64,000 bases of DNA from Nannocystis exedens (GCF_002343915.1 NZ_NETK01000001.1:9944001-10008000); one strand, 5' to 3'. Positions 1 through 10,376 are shown, counted from the first letter of the stretch. The notes: generated by a model from the letters alone, not told the origin. Numbers and translations are program-made.

Positions 1-1071
1 CTCGCGGAAGCGCTGGCGAGCGACCATGTCTTCGAGGTTGCGGTTGGTGGCGGCGAGGATCCGGACGTCGACCTTGAGGGTCTTGCGCCCGCCGACCCGC
101 TCGAACTCGCGGTCCTGCAGCACCCGCAGCAGCTTGCTCTGGAGCGTGAGCGGGACCTCGCCGAGCTCGTCGAGGAAGACGGTGCCGCCGTCGGCGGCCT
201 CGAACTTGCCGACGCTGCGCTGGTCGGCCCCGGTGTACGCGCCCCGCTCGTGGCCGAAGAGCTCGTTTTCGATCAAGGTGGCCGGCAGCGAGGCGCAGTC
301 GACTGCGACGAACGGCCGCCCGGCGCGCGGGCTGTTGTAGTGGATCGCCCGCGCGATCAGCCCCTTGCCGGTGCCGGTCTCGCCGGTGATGAGGACGGTC
401 GCGTCGGTGCCCGCCGCGCGCGTCACGAGATCGTAGACGCGCCTCATCCGCGCGCCGCCGCCGACCACGCCGTTGAAGCGGTAGCGCAGCGGTCCGCCGG
501 TGGGGGCGCGCAGCTGGCCGTAAAGACTGGTGCTCTCGACCAGCATGGCGACCTGGCTGGCGAGCGCGCGCAGCAGGGCCTCGTCGTCGTCGTCGAAGGC
601 GGCGCCCTTCTTGTTGAGGAGCTGGAGGACGCCGAGGATCTCGCCGGCGCGATCGAGGACCGGGACGCACAGCATCGAGCGCGTGGCGTAGTTGGTGGCG
701 CGATCGATGGCGCCGTAAAAACGCGGGTCGCCCTCGGTGTGCGAGAGGTTGATCGCCTCGCCGGTGCGCGCGACGTGTCCGGCGATGCCCTGACCGACCC
801 TGAGCCGGATCTCGCGCAGCTCCGGCAAATGCGCGGCCTTGCTGAACAGCTCGCCGCGGGCGCGGTCGACGAGGTAGAAGGTGCCGCGGTCGGCGTCCAT
901 GGCCCGGGTGACGGTGTCGATGACCTGCGCCAGCAAGGCGTCGAGGTCGACCTCGCGGCGCACGAGCTCGCCGAGCGCGACCAGCACGCTGTCACGATCG
1001 ACCCGCGTGCGCCGCGGCGGCGTCTCCCCGAGGGCGGACTTCGCGGGTCTCTTGCGCGCTGCTGGCTCCAT
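1..1071 (-). CDS. GAF-domain sigma-54-dependent transcriptional activator (C-terminus beyond the window)
   Basis: Bacterial enhancer-binding protein that would activate sigma54 promoters by ATP hydrolysis. Only the first 357 residues are here; the gene runs off the left edge. Residues about 30-175 form a GAF sensory domain. The AAA+ domain follows with Walker A GETGTGKG near residue 230, GAYTGA (a form of the sigma54-contact loop GAFTGA) near residue 280, and Walker B GTVFLDE. The start ATG at 1071 is the first ATG that keeps the complete GAF domain. No receiver domain precedes the GAF, so the input is probably a small ligand or partner rather than phosphorylation. The DNA-binding domain expected at the C-terminus is not visible. 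High confidence in family, none in target genes. Confidence 0.93.
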   Translation of the reverse strand, partial: MEPAARKRPAKSALGETPPRRTRVDRDSVLVALGELVRREVDLDALLAQVIDTVTRAMDADRGTFYLVDRARGELFSKAAHLPELREIRLRVGQGIAGHVARTGEAINLSHTEGDPRFYGAIDRATNYATRSMLCVPVLDRAGEILGVLQLLNKKGAAFDDDDEALLRALASQVAMLVESTSLYGQLRAPTGGPLRYRFNGVVGGGARMRRVYDLVTRAAGTDATVLITGETGTGKGLIARAIHYNSPRAGRPFVAVDCASLPATLIENELFGHERGAYTGADQRSVGKFEAADGGTVFLDELGEVPLTLQSKLLRVLQDREFERVGGRKTLKVDVRILAATNRNLEDMVARQRFRE

Positions 1072-1231
1072 CCTCGCCGAGTGTATCAGAATGAGACGGT
1101 GGCTCAAACCGATGCGTGCGTTCCCGCGCTGAGGCCACGGCAGCGCTGGAGCCGCGCGGGTCGGCGAATGGAGCGGCTCGGCGCGGATGCAGGCGTTGAC
1201 GGGCGCGCGGGCCGTTCGCGATAAAATCGCC

Positions 1232-2101
1232 ATGATGAAGCTGGGAAGCGCGAAGGTGCTGGGAATGGCTGCGCTCGTCGGCGCGCTGCTGACGGCGGGC
1301 TGCGGCGACGATGGGATGGGGAAAGAGACCGCGACCGCTCCGACCACGGAGCCCACCACCAGCACCGGGACCGCCACCGGGACCGACAGCGAGACCAGCA
1401 CCGACACGCCGACGACGTCCGACACCGAGGGCGGCGCGAGCATGTGCAACCCGAAGATCCAGGACTGTCCCGAAGGGCAGAAGTGCGTGGCCTACGACTC
1501 GATGGCGATGAACTACTGGGACGCCAACAAGTGCGTCGAGGAGCCGATGAACGGCGGCGCGGTCGGTGACCCGTGCAACATCAACATGGGCGAGTCGGTG
1601 TTCTCCGGGCTCGACAACTGCTCGAAGGGCACGATCTGCCTGAACTTCGACTTCGCGACGGGGCAGGGCGGGACCTGCACGGCGTACTGCGGCGAAAGCA
1701 ACGTCTGCGGCGACGGCGAACTCTGCCTCGAGTCGGCGAACGAGGGCGTGCTGCCGGTGTGCCTCAAGTCGTGCGACCCACTGCTGCAGGACTGCGAAGA
1801 CATGCAGGGCTGCTACGGCGACGCGTCGTTCGGCGGCTTCATCTGCTTCACCCCCGATCCCGGCGACAACCCCGGCGACGACAACTCGCCGTGCGAGTAC
1901 ACCAACGCGTGCCTGGCCGGCTTCAGCTGCCAGGCGGCCGAGACGGTGGAAGGCTGCATGGGCGCGATGGGCTGCTGCACGCCCTTCTGCTCGGTGTCCG
2001 GCGGCGACGCCGACTGCGCCCCGTCCGAAGACTGCGTGCCCTTCTTCGCCGATCCTCCGCCCGGCACCGACGACGTCGGGGTGTGCGTGATCCCGGCTTG
2101 A
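1232..2101 (+). CDS. Cys-rich secreted lipoprotein
   Basis: Predicted lipoprotein of 289 residues. A signal peptide ends in the lipobox LLTAGC, with the acylated Cys at about residue 24. It is followed by a Thr/Gly/Ser/Asp-rich linker of about 45 residues and a Cys-rich domain with many CxxG/CxxD spacings, probably disulfide-bonded outside the cytoplasm. No enzymatic motif is seen. ATG 1232 was chosen because it puts the basic residues and hydrophobic stretch at the very N-terminus; upstream in-frame codons would add a non-signal extension. It faces away from the sigma54 activator and is convergent with the next gene, with a hairpin between. Function unknown. Confidence 0.85.
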   Translation: MMKLGSAKVLGMAALVGALLTAGCGDDGMGKETATAPTTEPTTSTGTATGTDSETSTDTPTTSDTEGGASMCNPKIQDCPEGQKCVAYDSMAMNYWDANKCVEEPMNGGAVGDPCNINMGESVFSGLDNCSKGTICLNFDFATGQGGTCTAYCGESNVCGDGELCLESANEGVLPVCLKSCDPLLQDCEDMQGCYGDASFGGFICFTPDPGDNPGDDNSPCEYTNACLAGFSCQAAETVEGCMGAMGCCTPFCSVSGGDADCAPSEDCVPFFADPPPGTDDVGVCVIPA

Positions 2102-2157
2102 GGGCGACGAGCTCGGGCGAGCCGAGGCGCCGGGTCGCGGAGCGCGACCCACGCAAA

Positions 2158-2184
2158 GAGCCGCGACGAGGATCGTCGCGGCTC
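2158..2184. terminator. 12-bp stem hairpin between convergent genes
   Basis: Perfect inverted repeat GAGCCGCGACGA / TCGTCGCGGCTC with a 3-nt loop, placed between the lipoprotein stop at 2101 and the convergent gene ending at 2216. There is no T-run on either side, so a bidirectional terminator or 3'-end stabiliser is inferred from position and stem strength. Confidence 0.65.
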
Positions 2185-2215
2185 TCGGAGCGCGCGTCGT
2201 GACGCGACGACGATC

Positions 2216-2599
2216 TCAGTTCGAGGTGCGCGGGGCGGGGCGAGCGAAGATCCGGTCGAAGGCGTGCTGGACCTCCTCGGACATGTCGGTGAGCGCGCCG
2301 AAGCCGATGAGGTAGAAGGGACGGTTGCGGACGGTGACGCGCCAGACCTGCATCGGCTGGCCGTCCGTCAACTCCTCGATGAGACCGGCACGCAGAGCGG
2401 CAGGCTCCTCGACGTACAGAGGAGCGACCGCGGCGACGCGATTGGCGAGCTCCTTGTCGCCCGTGCCCGAGAGGTACAGACCCTCGCGCGTGGCGAGCGT
2501 GAGGTGCTCCAGGCCGGTCCGCTGGGCAACCGCCCGAAGGTAGAGATCCCCGGCGGTCCAGGGGTTTTCGCTGCGATCTTGGCGTCGTTCGTGCGTCAT
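2216..2599 (-). CDS. Small protein, possibly roadblock/LC7-like fold
   Basis: A 127-residue cytoplasmic protein without signal peptide or membrane segment. The order of segments (helix, LTLATREGLYLSGTG strand-turn-strand, helix, then RPFYLIGFG strand and a final helix) resembles roadblock/LC7 domains, which in myxobacteria often partner small GTPases such as MglA. This is a fold-level impression only; no diagnostic residue set was found. Start ATG 2599 was preferred over a more upstream in-frame codon because a GGAG element lies about 10 nt before it. Convergent with the upstream lipoprotein gene. Confidence 0.6.
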   Translation of the reverse strand: MTHERRQDRSENPWTAGDLYLRAVAQRTGLEHLTLATREGLYLSGTGDKELANRVAAVAPLYVEEPAALRAGLIEELTDGQPMQVWRVTVRNRPFYLIGFGALTDMSEEVQHAFDRIFARPAPRTSN

Positions 2600-2680
2600 C
2601 CGACAAAAACTCCGGTGTGGGTGATGTAGGATAAACGCCGGCTCGGGCGGGGACAAAATTTCGGCGGATCGCCGGGGTGC

Positions 2681-2875
2681 TCAGCGCTGGCGAGCTCTCA
2701 GCTCAGGCGGCGCCTCATGGCCGAACACGTCCCGCCAGACTTCTTCCACCGGCACGAGCTCCACCTCGCCGCGGTCCAGCTCCACCAGCCGGTGCTTGAG
2801 CTCTTTCTGGAGGGTCACCCCATCCGCGTCCGTGAGGATCCGCGGAGGCCGTTGTGCAAAAGGAGGGCGCGTCAT
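2681..2875 (-). CDS. Addiction-module antitoxin-like protein (PF09720-type), short form
   Basis: 64 residues. The segment LKHRLVELDRGEVELVPVEEVWRDV matches the C-terminal half of the small putative addiction module antitoxins, whose signature is a helix of type RLEELDRGEV followed by VPxEEVW. The usual N-terminal helix with an LPPEERAEL-like motif is missing, so it is shorter than the ~75-residue norm. A ParE-like toxin reading frame starts 15 nt away on the opposite strand. In this family the toxin normally lies downstream on the same strand, so the divergent arrangement is odd. Family call moderately confident. Confidence 0.6.
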   Translation of the reverse strand: MTRPPFAQRPPRILTDADGVTLQKELKHRLVELDRGEVELVPVEEVWRDVFGHEAPPELRARQR

Positions 2876-2889
2876 GCCGATTTCGTAGC

Positions 2890-3204
2890 GTGACGCGCGA
2901 AAAAGAGCAGGGCAAAAGTCTCGGGTTCCATCCGGAGGCGAAACGGGAGATGCGGGAGGCCAGCGCCTTCGCCGCGCGCCTCGGGCCCGTTCGCGTTCGG
3001 CGACTGGAGGCCGAGTTCCAACGGACCACCCTCGGGGCGATGGTGCGGTTCCCCAGCGCCTGGCCGCCGTATCTGTTCGGGACCCGGCGCTGTTTTCTCC
3101 TCGGGCTGCCGTATTTCTTCGTGTACCGCAAGCGGCGGCGCGTCGAGGTGGTGGCGCTTTGCCATCACCGGCAACGGCCGGGGCTGTGGCGGCGGCGACT
3201 GTCA
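2890..3204 (+). pseudogene. ParE/RelE-superfamily toxin-like reading frame without its own stop codon
   Basis: From GTG 2890 the + strand encodes a clear ParE-like domain: HPEAKREMREA helix, the basic helix pair, MVRFPSAWPP, TRRCFLLGLPYFFVYR, VEVVALCHHRQRPGLW and a final RRR. This is the order and spacing of RelE/ParE toxins, including the FPYxxxYR strand and the HxRRxPxxW end. Normally the protein stops within a few residues of the Trp. Here the frame has no stop and runs on to 4029 as antisense to ung. Either the stop was lost through a frameshift near 3200, or the toxin is decayed. The antitoxin-like gene lies divergently just upstream. Annotated as the toxin domain only. Confidence 0.6.
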
Positions 3205-3888
3205 GAAGATTTGCCAGTCGATCGCCGGGTAGCCGAGGTCCTCGAGGGCGGCGTTGATGGCCGAGAACGGCCGGCTGCCGAGGAACTTCGGCCCCTTGCC
3301 GAGGATCGGGGAGGGGTGGGGGGCGACCAGGACGCGGTGGCGGCGCTCGTCGATCAGGCCGGCCTTCTTCCTGGCGAAGTCACCCCACAGCGCGAACACC
3401 AGCGGCTCGCCGCGGTTGCTCAGGGCGCGGATGACGGCGTCGGTGAACTTCTCCCAGCCCTTGTTCTTGTGCGAGCCGGGGGTGTGAGCGCGGACGGTGA
3501 GGACCGTGTTGAGCAGCAGGACGCCCTGCTCGGCCCACGACTGCAGGTTGCCGTGGGAGGGGACGCCGCACCCGAGGTCGGCCGCCAGCTCCTTGAAGAT
3601 GTTGGCCAGCGAGGCGGGGGGCTTCACCCCGGGCAGCACCGAGAAGCAGAGGCCGTGGGCCTGACCCTCGTCGTGGTACGGGTCCTGGCCGAGCAGCACG
3701 ACCTTGACCTGCTCGAAGGGGGTGAGTTCGAAGGCGCGAAAGACGTCTCCCTCGGCGGGATAAACCGTATTGTTTTCACGCTCATAGCCGACGAAGTCGA
3801 CGAGGTCCTTGAAGTATGGCTTGGCCATCTCGTCGGCCAGCGCCGCGTGCCAGCTGCCGGGCAGGGTCCAGTTGCCGTAGCCGTACAT
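3202..3888 (-). CDS. ung: Uracil-DNA glycosylase (family 1)
   Basis: Removes uracil from DNA as the first step of base excision repair. 228 residues, the normal length. The water-activating loop GQDPYH, the uracil-binding LLLNTVLTVR region, FALWGDFARKK and the DNA-intercalation loop HPSPILG are all present in order. ATG 3888 has a perfect AGGAGGT ribosome site 5-6 nt upstream. It follows the aminopeptidase gene by 11 nt on the same strand, so the two are probably co-transcribed. Its 3' end abuts the ParE-like frame on the other strand. Confidence 0.97.
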   Translation of the reverse strand: MYGYGNWTLPGSWHAALADEMAKPYFKDLVDFVGYERENNTVYPAEGDVFRAFELTPFEQVKVVLLGQDPYHDEGQAHGLCFSVLPGVKPPASLANIFKELAADLGCGVPSHGNLQSWAEQGVLLLNTVLTVRAHTPGSHKNKGWEKFTDAVIRALSNRGEPLVFALWGDFARKKAGLIDERRHRVLVAPHPSPILGKGPKFLGSRPFSAINAALEDLGYPAIDWQIF

Positions 3889-3899
3889 GCGCGACCTCC

Positions 3900-5360
<1,461 letters not shown>

Positions 5361-5502
5361 GGCCGGAGCATGCCACAAGCCGTCGACCGCGTCGTCCTGC
5401 GCCTCTACGCGCGCGCCATTGCGGCGACTGCCGCCGGGTTTTGCCGAAGACGCGCAACACCGGGGGAAGGTGTGTTAACGTCACAGGGTCCCCCGAGAAG
5501 CC

Positions 5503-7578
5503 ATGAGCAAACCGGAAGACCAAGCACAAGCAGACCCCCTGCTGGGGACGACTTTCGCTCGGCGCTACTTGATCGAGCGCCGGCTCGGCCGCGGGGGGAT
5601 GGGCGTCGTGTACCAGGCGACGCAGATCGACTTGAATCGCCCGGTGGTGCTCAAGGTGTTGGCGCCCGACTGGGTCGGCGACTCCGAGGCCCTGGCCCGC
5701 TTCGAACGCGAGGCCCGCGGGCTCTCCAGCCTGCAGCACCCGAACATCGTGACCATCCACGACTTCGGCAAGGTCGACGGCCGCGCGTTCATCGTGATGG
5801 AGTACGTCCAGGGCGAGACGCTCGACCGCTTCGTCCGCCGCCGCGGCCACCTCACGCTGGCCGACTTCGTGCCGATCGCGGCGCAGGTGCTCAAAGGCCT
5901 CGGCGAGGCCCATTCGCGCGGCATCATCCACCGCGACATCAAGCCCGCCAACATCATGCTGTGCGAGCGGCAGGGGCGAGCCAACTACGTCAAGATCCTC
6001 GATTTCGGGCTCGCCAAGCTGGTCTCCGGCTCGTCCGACATCACCAAGCAGAACGTCCTCGGCACGCCCACTTGCCTGTCTCCGGAGCAGATCCTGGGCG
6101 AGAAGATCGACCAGCGCGTCGATGTCTACGCGGTCGGCATCCTGTTCTACTTCATGCTGACCGGGGTGATGCCGTTCCAGGCCGACAACGACGCGTCGGT
6201 CCTGTACAAGCACGTCCACGAGAAGGCGCAGCCGATCCAGGAGCTCCTGCCGCCCGACAACGGCGTCCCCGAAGGCGTGCTGGATCTGATCAGCCGGTGC
6301 CTCGAAAAGAGCCGGGAGCGGCGCCCACGCGACGCCAACGAGGTCGTCGAGGGGCTCATCGATCAGGTGCCGTTCTCGATGTTCCGCCTGCCGCGGGCGC
6401 AGCCGCGGACGGAGCCGCTCGAGCCCGAGGAGCCGCAGAGCAGCACCGAACACAGCAAGCCGATCCCGTCGCCGGAGAATATCGTGGTCGGCACGTTCGG
6501 CCGGCCGCGATCGGCACCGGCCGTTGCCGCCGCGCCGCTTGCGCAGGGCATGCCGAGCGCGCCGGGCGGACCGCAGACGATGCCGCCGTCGGTGATGCCC
6601 ATCACGGCTCAGTTCCCGCAGGCGACGCTCGACCAACTCAAGGCGCAGGGCATCCCGCTGGAGGGTGGGAGCCTGGTGCAGAGCCAGGACGGGCGCACGC
6701 TGCTGGTGGTCGGTCCGCAGGCCCAGGAGGCCGCGGCTCGCCAGCGCACGCTGAACCTGGTCTACGGCGGGGTCGCGGCGCTCACGGTGATCGCGCTGCT
6801 GGTCTACGTGTTCGGCGGCGGCGGTCCGGCCGAGGCCGAGACGGAGCGGCCGGAGACGGTGGCCCGCGAGGAGGGCGGGCGCGAGCAGCTCGAGGGCAAC
6901 CTCGACAAGATCGCGCAGCTCATCGACGAGGGCAAGCTGCCGCAGGCGGAGCGCAAGCTCGAGATCGCGGAGGAGGAGTTCGCCCGCGACCCGGAGCTGT
7001 CCGACCGCGCCGACGAGCTGCGGTCCCGGCTCGAGGTGATGAAGGCGCTGGCCAGCGCCCGCAAGCACGAGCGCGACGGCGACCGCATCAGCGCGGTCAA
7101 GGGCTACCGCGACGTGCTGGCGCTCGACGCTGGCAACGAGGAGGCGAAGCAGCGCATCAAGGGGCTTTACCCCAACCTCAACCCGGACATGGGGTTTGCG
7201 ATCATCACGATCCGCTCGGCCCCGGTGACTGCGGAGGTCACGCTCGACGGCGGACCGCTCGGCTCGACCCCGATCGACGTGCCGCTGCACGCCGGCAAAT
7301 ACACCATCTCGCTGACCGCGCCGGGCTACGGGCCGATGCAGACCGCGCTGAGCGTCAGCGCCGCCAAGGACCAGCCCTACGACTACCTGCTGACCCGGAC
7401 GGGGGCGCCGGCGAACCCGCAGCCGCCGGTCGAGCAGCCCAAGGCGCCGACGGGCGGGGGCACCAAGCGGCCGACCGGCGGCGGGACCAAGAAGCCGCCC
7501 GACGGGCAGACCAAGCCGAAGCCGAACCCCGCGCCGGAGGACGATTTGTTGCCGGTCGGTCCGAGCAAAAAGCGTTAG
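5503..7578 (+). CDS. Membrane Ser/Thr protein kinase with C-terminal PEGA-like domain
   Basis: Eukaryotic-like kinase of 691 residues. Kinase domain at about 24-290: glycine loop GRGGMGVV, VLK lysine, catalytic HRDIKPAN, DFGLAKL and the SPEQ motif after the activation loop. A Pro-rich juxtamembrane region leads to one transmembrane helix near residues 418-440. Outside are a charged helical stretch with a possible TPR pair (about 450-560) and a PEGA-like beta repeat (about 565-630: ITIRSAPVTAEVTLDGG, GSTPIDVPLHAGKYTI). A Lys/Pro/Gly tail ends the protein. PEGA domains of such kinases are thought to contact envelope carbohydrate. Same strand as the TPR gene 58 nt downstream. Confidence 0.95.
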   Translation: MSKPEDQAQADPLLGTTFARRYLIERRLGRGGMGVVYQATQIDLNRPVVLKVLAPDWVGDSEALARFEREARGLSSLQHPNIVTIHDFGKVDGRAFIVMEYVQGETLDRFVRRRGHLTLADFVPIAAQVLKGLGEAHSRGIIHRDIKPANIMLCERQGRANYVKILDFGLAKLVSGSSDITKQNVLGTPTCLSPEQILGEKIDQRVDVYAVGILFYFMLTGVMPFQADNDASVLYKHVHEKAQPIQELLPPDNGVPEGVLDLISRCLEKSRERRPRDANEVVEGLIDQVPFSMFRLPRAQPRTEPLEPEEPQSSTEHSKPIPSPENIVVGTFGRPRSAPAVAAAPLAQGMPSAPGGPQTMPPSVMPITAQFPQATLDQLKAQGIPLEGGSLVQSQDGRTLLVVGPQAQEAAARQRTLNLVYGGVAALTVIALLVYVFGGGGPAEAETERPETVAREEGGREQLEGNLDKIAQLIDEGKLPQAERKLEIAEEEFARDPELSDRADELRSRLEVMKALASARKHERDGDRISAVKGYRDVLALDAGNEEAKQRIKGLYPNLNPDMGFAIITIRSAPVTAEVTLDGGPLGSTPIDVPLHAGKYTISLTAPGYGPMQTALSVSAAKDQPYDYLLTRTGAPANPQPPVEQPKAPTGGGTKRPTGGGTKKPPDGQTKPKPNPAPEDDLLPVGPSKKR

Positions 7579-7636
7579 TCTCTAGCTCTCGGGTTCGTCA
7601 GGGTCGCGCGTGTCGACCCCGCCCTCAAGGCCCCCC

Positions 7637-8503
7637 ATGAAGAAGCCGATCGTCACTCTCGTGGCCGCTGCGTTTCTCGCCTCGAGCATGCCCGCCCGCT
7701 CGGCGGCCGCCGCGGTGTACGTCCCGATCGCCGTCCGCGCGGCGCTGGCCCAGCCGCCGCCGACCGACGCGAGCGGCGAGACCTTCGAGAGCCTGGCCGA
7801 GCAGGCGCGGGCCAAGTACCGCGAGAAGGACTACGCCGCCGCGGTGGCGCTGTTCGAGCGGGCTTACGCGCTGCAGCCCGACCCGGCGATCCTGTTCAAC
7901 ATCGGCCGGATCCAGGAGCAGGCCAACAACGTCGACGCGGCGATCGCCTACTACCAGAAGTTCATCGCCGACGAGTCGGTCGACATCGGCCTGCGCGACA
8001 CGGCGCTGCAGCGGCTCGCCACGCTCGAGAAGATCGTCGAGATCCGCGAGAAGGAAGAGGCCAAGTCGAAGCCGAAGCAGCCCGAGCCGGCCAAGCAGCC
8101 GGAGGCCGACCAACCGGTCGGGCCGCAGCCGGGGCCGCAGTCGCCGCCCGGCGACGACAAGTCCGCGCAGAACAAGGCCAAGCTGCTGCGGCCGATCGGC
8201 TACACGATGTTCGGCGTCGGCGCGGCGCTGCTGATCGGCGGCGGAGTCGCCGGCGGGCTGGCGAAGGGCCAGGAGAACAAGTTCGAGGCCGCGGAGACGC
8301 TCGACGACCAGCGCGAGGCCGGGCAGAAGGGCAAGTCGCTGGCGGCCACCGCCGACGGGCTGTTCATCGCCGGCGGCGTGCTCGCGGTGGTCGGCATGGT
8401 GCTCCTGCTGGTGCCGAAGGCCCGCAAGTCGAAGGCCGTGCAGGCGATGCAGCCCAAGGTCTCGCCGAGCCAGCTCGGCCTCGGTTACGTCTATCGCTTC
8501 TGA
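7637..8503 (+). CDS. Exported TPR protein with two C-terminal membrane helices
   Basis: 288 residues. N-terminal signal sequence (KKPIVTLVAAAFLASSM), then two to three TPR-like repeats (ARAKYREKDYAAAVALFERA; ILFNIGRIQEQANNVDAAIA), a Lys/Pro/Gln-rich linker, and two hydrophobic helices near the C-terminus separated by about 30 charged residues. This layout is common in myxobacterial kinase-associated proteins. Start ATG 7637 puts the signal peptide at the N-terminus. The gene lies 58 nt downstream of kinase 1, so a shared transcript and partnership are plausible but unproven. Confidence 0.85.
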   Translation: MKKPIVTLVAAAFLASSMPARSAAAAVYVPIAVRAALAQPPPTDASGETFESLAEQARAKYREKDYAAAVALFERAYALQPDPAILFNIGRIQEQANNVDAAIAYYQKFIADESVDIGLRDTALQRLATLEKIVEIREKEEAKSKPKQPEPAKQPEADQPVGPQPGPQSPPGDDKSAQNKAKLLRPIGYTMFGVGAALLIGGGVAGGLAKGQENKFEAAETLDDQREAGQKGKSLAATADGLFIAGGVLAVVGMVLLLVPKARKSKAVQAMQPKVSPSQLGLGYVYRF

Positions 8504-8529
8504 GCCGCGAACGCTGGAGCTTTGCGACC

Positions 8530-10095
8530 ATGTCGTCTGTCTTCTCGCATCTGCTTGTCCGGTTCTCTGTGTGCGGCGCTCTCGGGGTGATCGCGGGCGC
8601 GTGCTCGGCGACCCTCGACTTCACCGAGTGCTACGAGGACGCCGACTGCGCGGCGTTCTTCGACGACAACAAGCCGATGTACTGCGCGGCCAACGTCTGC
8701 AAGATCCGCGAGAACGGCTGCGACGCCAACTCGCAGTGCGCGGGTCTCGGCGAGGCGTACATCTGCGCGACCTCGAGTGCGCCGCGCGAGTGCGCCTCGA
8801 CCGAGTCCGACGAGTGCGGCGCGCCGATCTACCCCGGCGGCGAGATCAGCGACGACGTCGCGTTCATCGGCGTGATGCTGCCGAAGACCGGCGCCGACGC
8901 CGACCTCGGGCTCGAGATGGAGAAGGGCGTGCTGGCGGCGGTCGAGGAGTTCAACGCCAGCGGCGAGCTGCCGAACGGCGACAAGATCGCGCTGGTCGTG
9001 TGCGACACCAAGAGCGAGGTCGCGTCGGCGACGTCGGCCGCGCGCCACCTCGGCGACACGCTGACGATCCCGGTGCTCATCGGCCCGGCCGACGACGTCG
9101 AGTTCACCGCGGTGGTCGACCAGGTGACGTTCGCCCAGGGCGTCAACGCGTTCACGATGGGGCCGATGATCACGGCCGACATGCGCGAGCTCGACACCTC
9201 GACCGGCAGCGGCCTGGTGTTCCAGGCGATGGCCGGCGCGAAGTACCAGGGCCCGGCGCTGGGCGAGCGGATCGGGGCCGACTTCGCCGGCGACCCGACG
9301 GCCGACGCGATCCTGCTGCTGTCGGAGGACGCGTACGGGCTCAGCCTGTACAAGGCGGTGGCGACCGAGGAGACGACCCCGAGCCAGATCCCGCAGGTGC
9401 CCGGCAGCCAGTTCATCGCCTCGTACCGCGGGCTCGACGACGCGACCAAGGGCGCCAAGGCCAAGCTCGACACGGCGCTCAAGACCTTCGCCGAGCCGCC
9501 GATGCTGATCCTGCTCGGGCGGTCCGAGGTCGCCGAGATCATCGAGTACTACAAGACCACCGGCGCCCCGCTGCCGCAGAAGATCTACGTCAGCAAGCGG
9601 GCGATGCCGGCGGTCGCGGCGCTCGAGGACCCCGAGCTCGCGGGCATCGTCGTCGCCATCGCGCCCGACCTCGAGACGCCGCAGCTGGCCAAGCTGCGCA
9701 CGCGCCTCGGCGAGTCGAACCTCGCGCCCGAGGGCGCGCTCGCCTACGACGCGACCATGGCGTCGCTGTTCGGCATGGCGGCCGTGAAGTCCGGCGACAT
9801 CGTGGTCGGCCTGCGCGTCGCCGACGCGTTCAAGAAGCTGTCCGACAAGGCCGGCACGCCGGTCGACTTCGGCGCCGGCCCCAAGATGTTCGTGCCCGCG
9901 GCGCTCACCGCGTTCCAGTCGAGCAAGACGGTCGACCTCGTCGGCATCACCGGCCCGCTCGACTTCGACGCGAGCGGCGAGGTGTGCAGCCCGATCGCCG
10001 CCTACACGCTCGACGCCGAGGGCGGGTGGGTGAAGTCGGCCGTGTACACGCCGGCCTGCCCGGACACGACCGGCACCTGGGCGCCCGTGCCCTGA
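8530..10095 (+). CDS. Lipoprotein with type I periplasmic-binding-protein fold (amino-acid ABC substrate-binding-like)
   Basis: 521 residues. Signal peptide with lipobox VIAGAC, then a Cys-rich stretch (about 25-95). A two-lobed Peripla_BP_6-like domain starts at VAFIGVMLPKTGADADLGLEMEKGVLAAVEEFN, which reads like LivJ-type solute-binding proteins; VLIGPADDVEFTAVVDQV and ALAYDATMASLFGMAAV are further typical segments. No permease or ATPase gene is adjacent, so it may sense or bind a ligand rather than feed a transporter. It is the third gene of a same-strand run with kinase 1 and the TPR protein (26-nt gap). Confidence 0.88.
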   Translation: MSSVFSHLLVRFSVCGALGVIAGACSATLDFTECYEDADCAAFFDDNKPMYCAANVCKIRENGCDANSQCAGLGEAYICATSSAPRECASTESDECGAPIYPGGEISDDVAFIGVMLPKTGADADLGLEMEKGVLAAVEEFNASGELPNGDKIALVVCDTKSEVASATSAARHLGDTLTIPVLIGPADDVEFTAVVDQVTFAQGVNAFTMGPMITADMRELDTSTGSGLVFQAMAGAKYQGPALGERIGADFAGDPTADAILLLSEDAYGLSLYKAVATEETTPSQIPQVPGSQFIASYRGLDDATKGAKAKLDTALKTFAEPPMLILLGRSEVAEIIEYYKTTGAPLPQKIYVSKRAMPAVAALEDPELAGIVVAIAPDLETPQLAKLRTRLGESNLAPEGALAYDATMASLFGMAAVKSGDIVVGLRVADAFKKLSDKAGTPVDFGAGPKMFVPAALTAFQSSKTVDLVGITGPLDFDASGEVCSPIAAYTLDAEGGWVKSAVYTPACPDTTGTWAPVP

Positions 10096-10117
10096 GCCGA
10101 GGGGACGCGCGTGAGGC

Positions 10118-10159
10118 GTGACCGTCAGGACATGTCCTGACGGTCATGCTGCTTTCGGC
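10118..10159. repeat. 14-bp-period palindromic array A
   Basis: Cores GTG, ATG and ATG fall at 10118, 10132 and 10146, exactly 14 bp apart. Adjacent units are reverse complements, so 10119-10146 is a perfect 28-bp palindrome centred on ACATGT. It lies 22 nt after the stop of the solute-binding-like gene, which suits a 3'-end hairpin or a protein site. Confidence 0.85.
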
Positions 10160-10303
10160 GCCGGACCTCGCGCCCGAGGCCGCCTGGGCGTGTCGCCGGT
10201 CGGGGGTCCCGTCGTGCGCTCGCGGCCGGCGCGGCGCCGGTGAACGCCCGCAGCGCGACCTTCTGCGGCGACACGCGGCGGCCGCGGGGGCGCCGAAAGC
10301 GAC

Positions 10304-10376
10304 AGGGCCGCTCGGACATGTTCGAGCGGACCTGTCTGCAAGGTCATGTCCGTCCGGACATGCCGCGGAGATCAGG
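10304..10376. repeat. 14-bp-period palindromic array B
   Basis: Cores at 10304 (AGG), 10318 (ATG), 10332 (CTG), 10346 (ATG), 10360 (ATG) and 10374 (AGG), exactly 14 bp apart. Spacers between GYYC and GRRC arms differ in every unit. The last core overlaps the TGA stop of the acyl-CoA dehydrogenase gene at 10372-10374. The 276-bp gap 10096-10371 holds arrays A and B and no gene. Confidence 0.85.
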
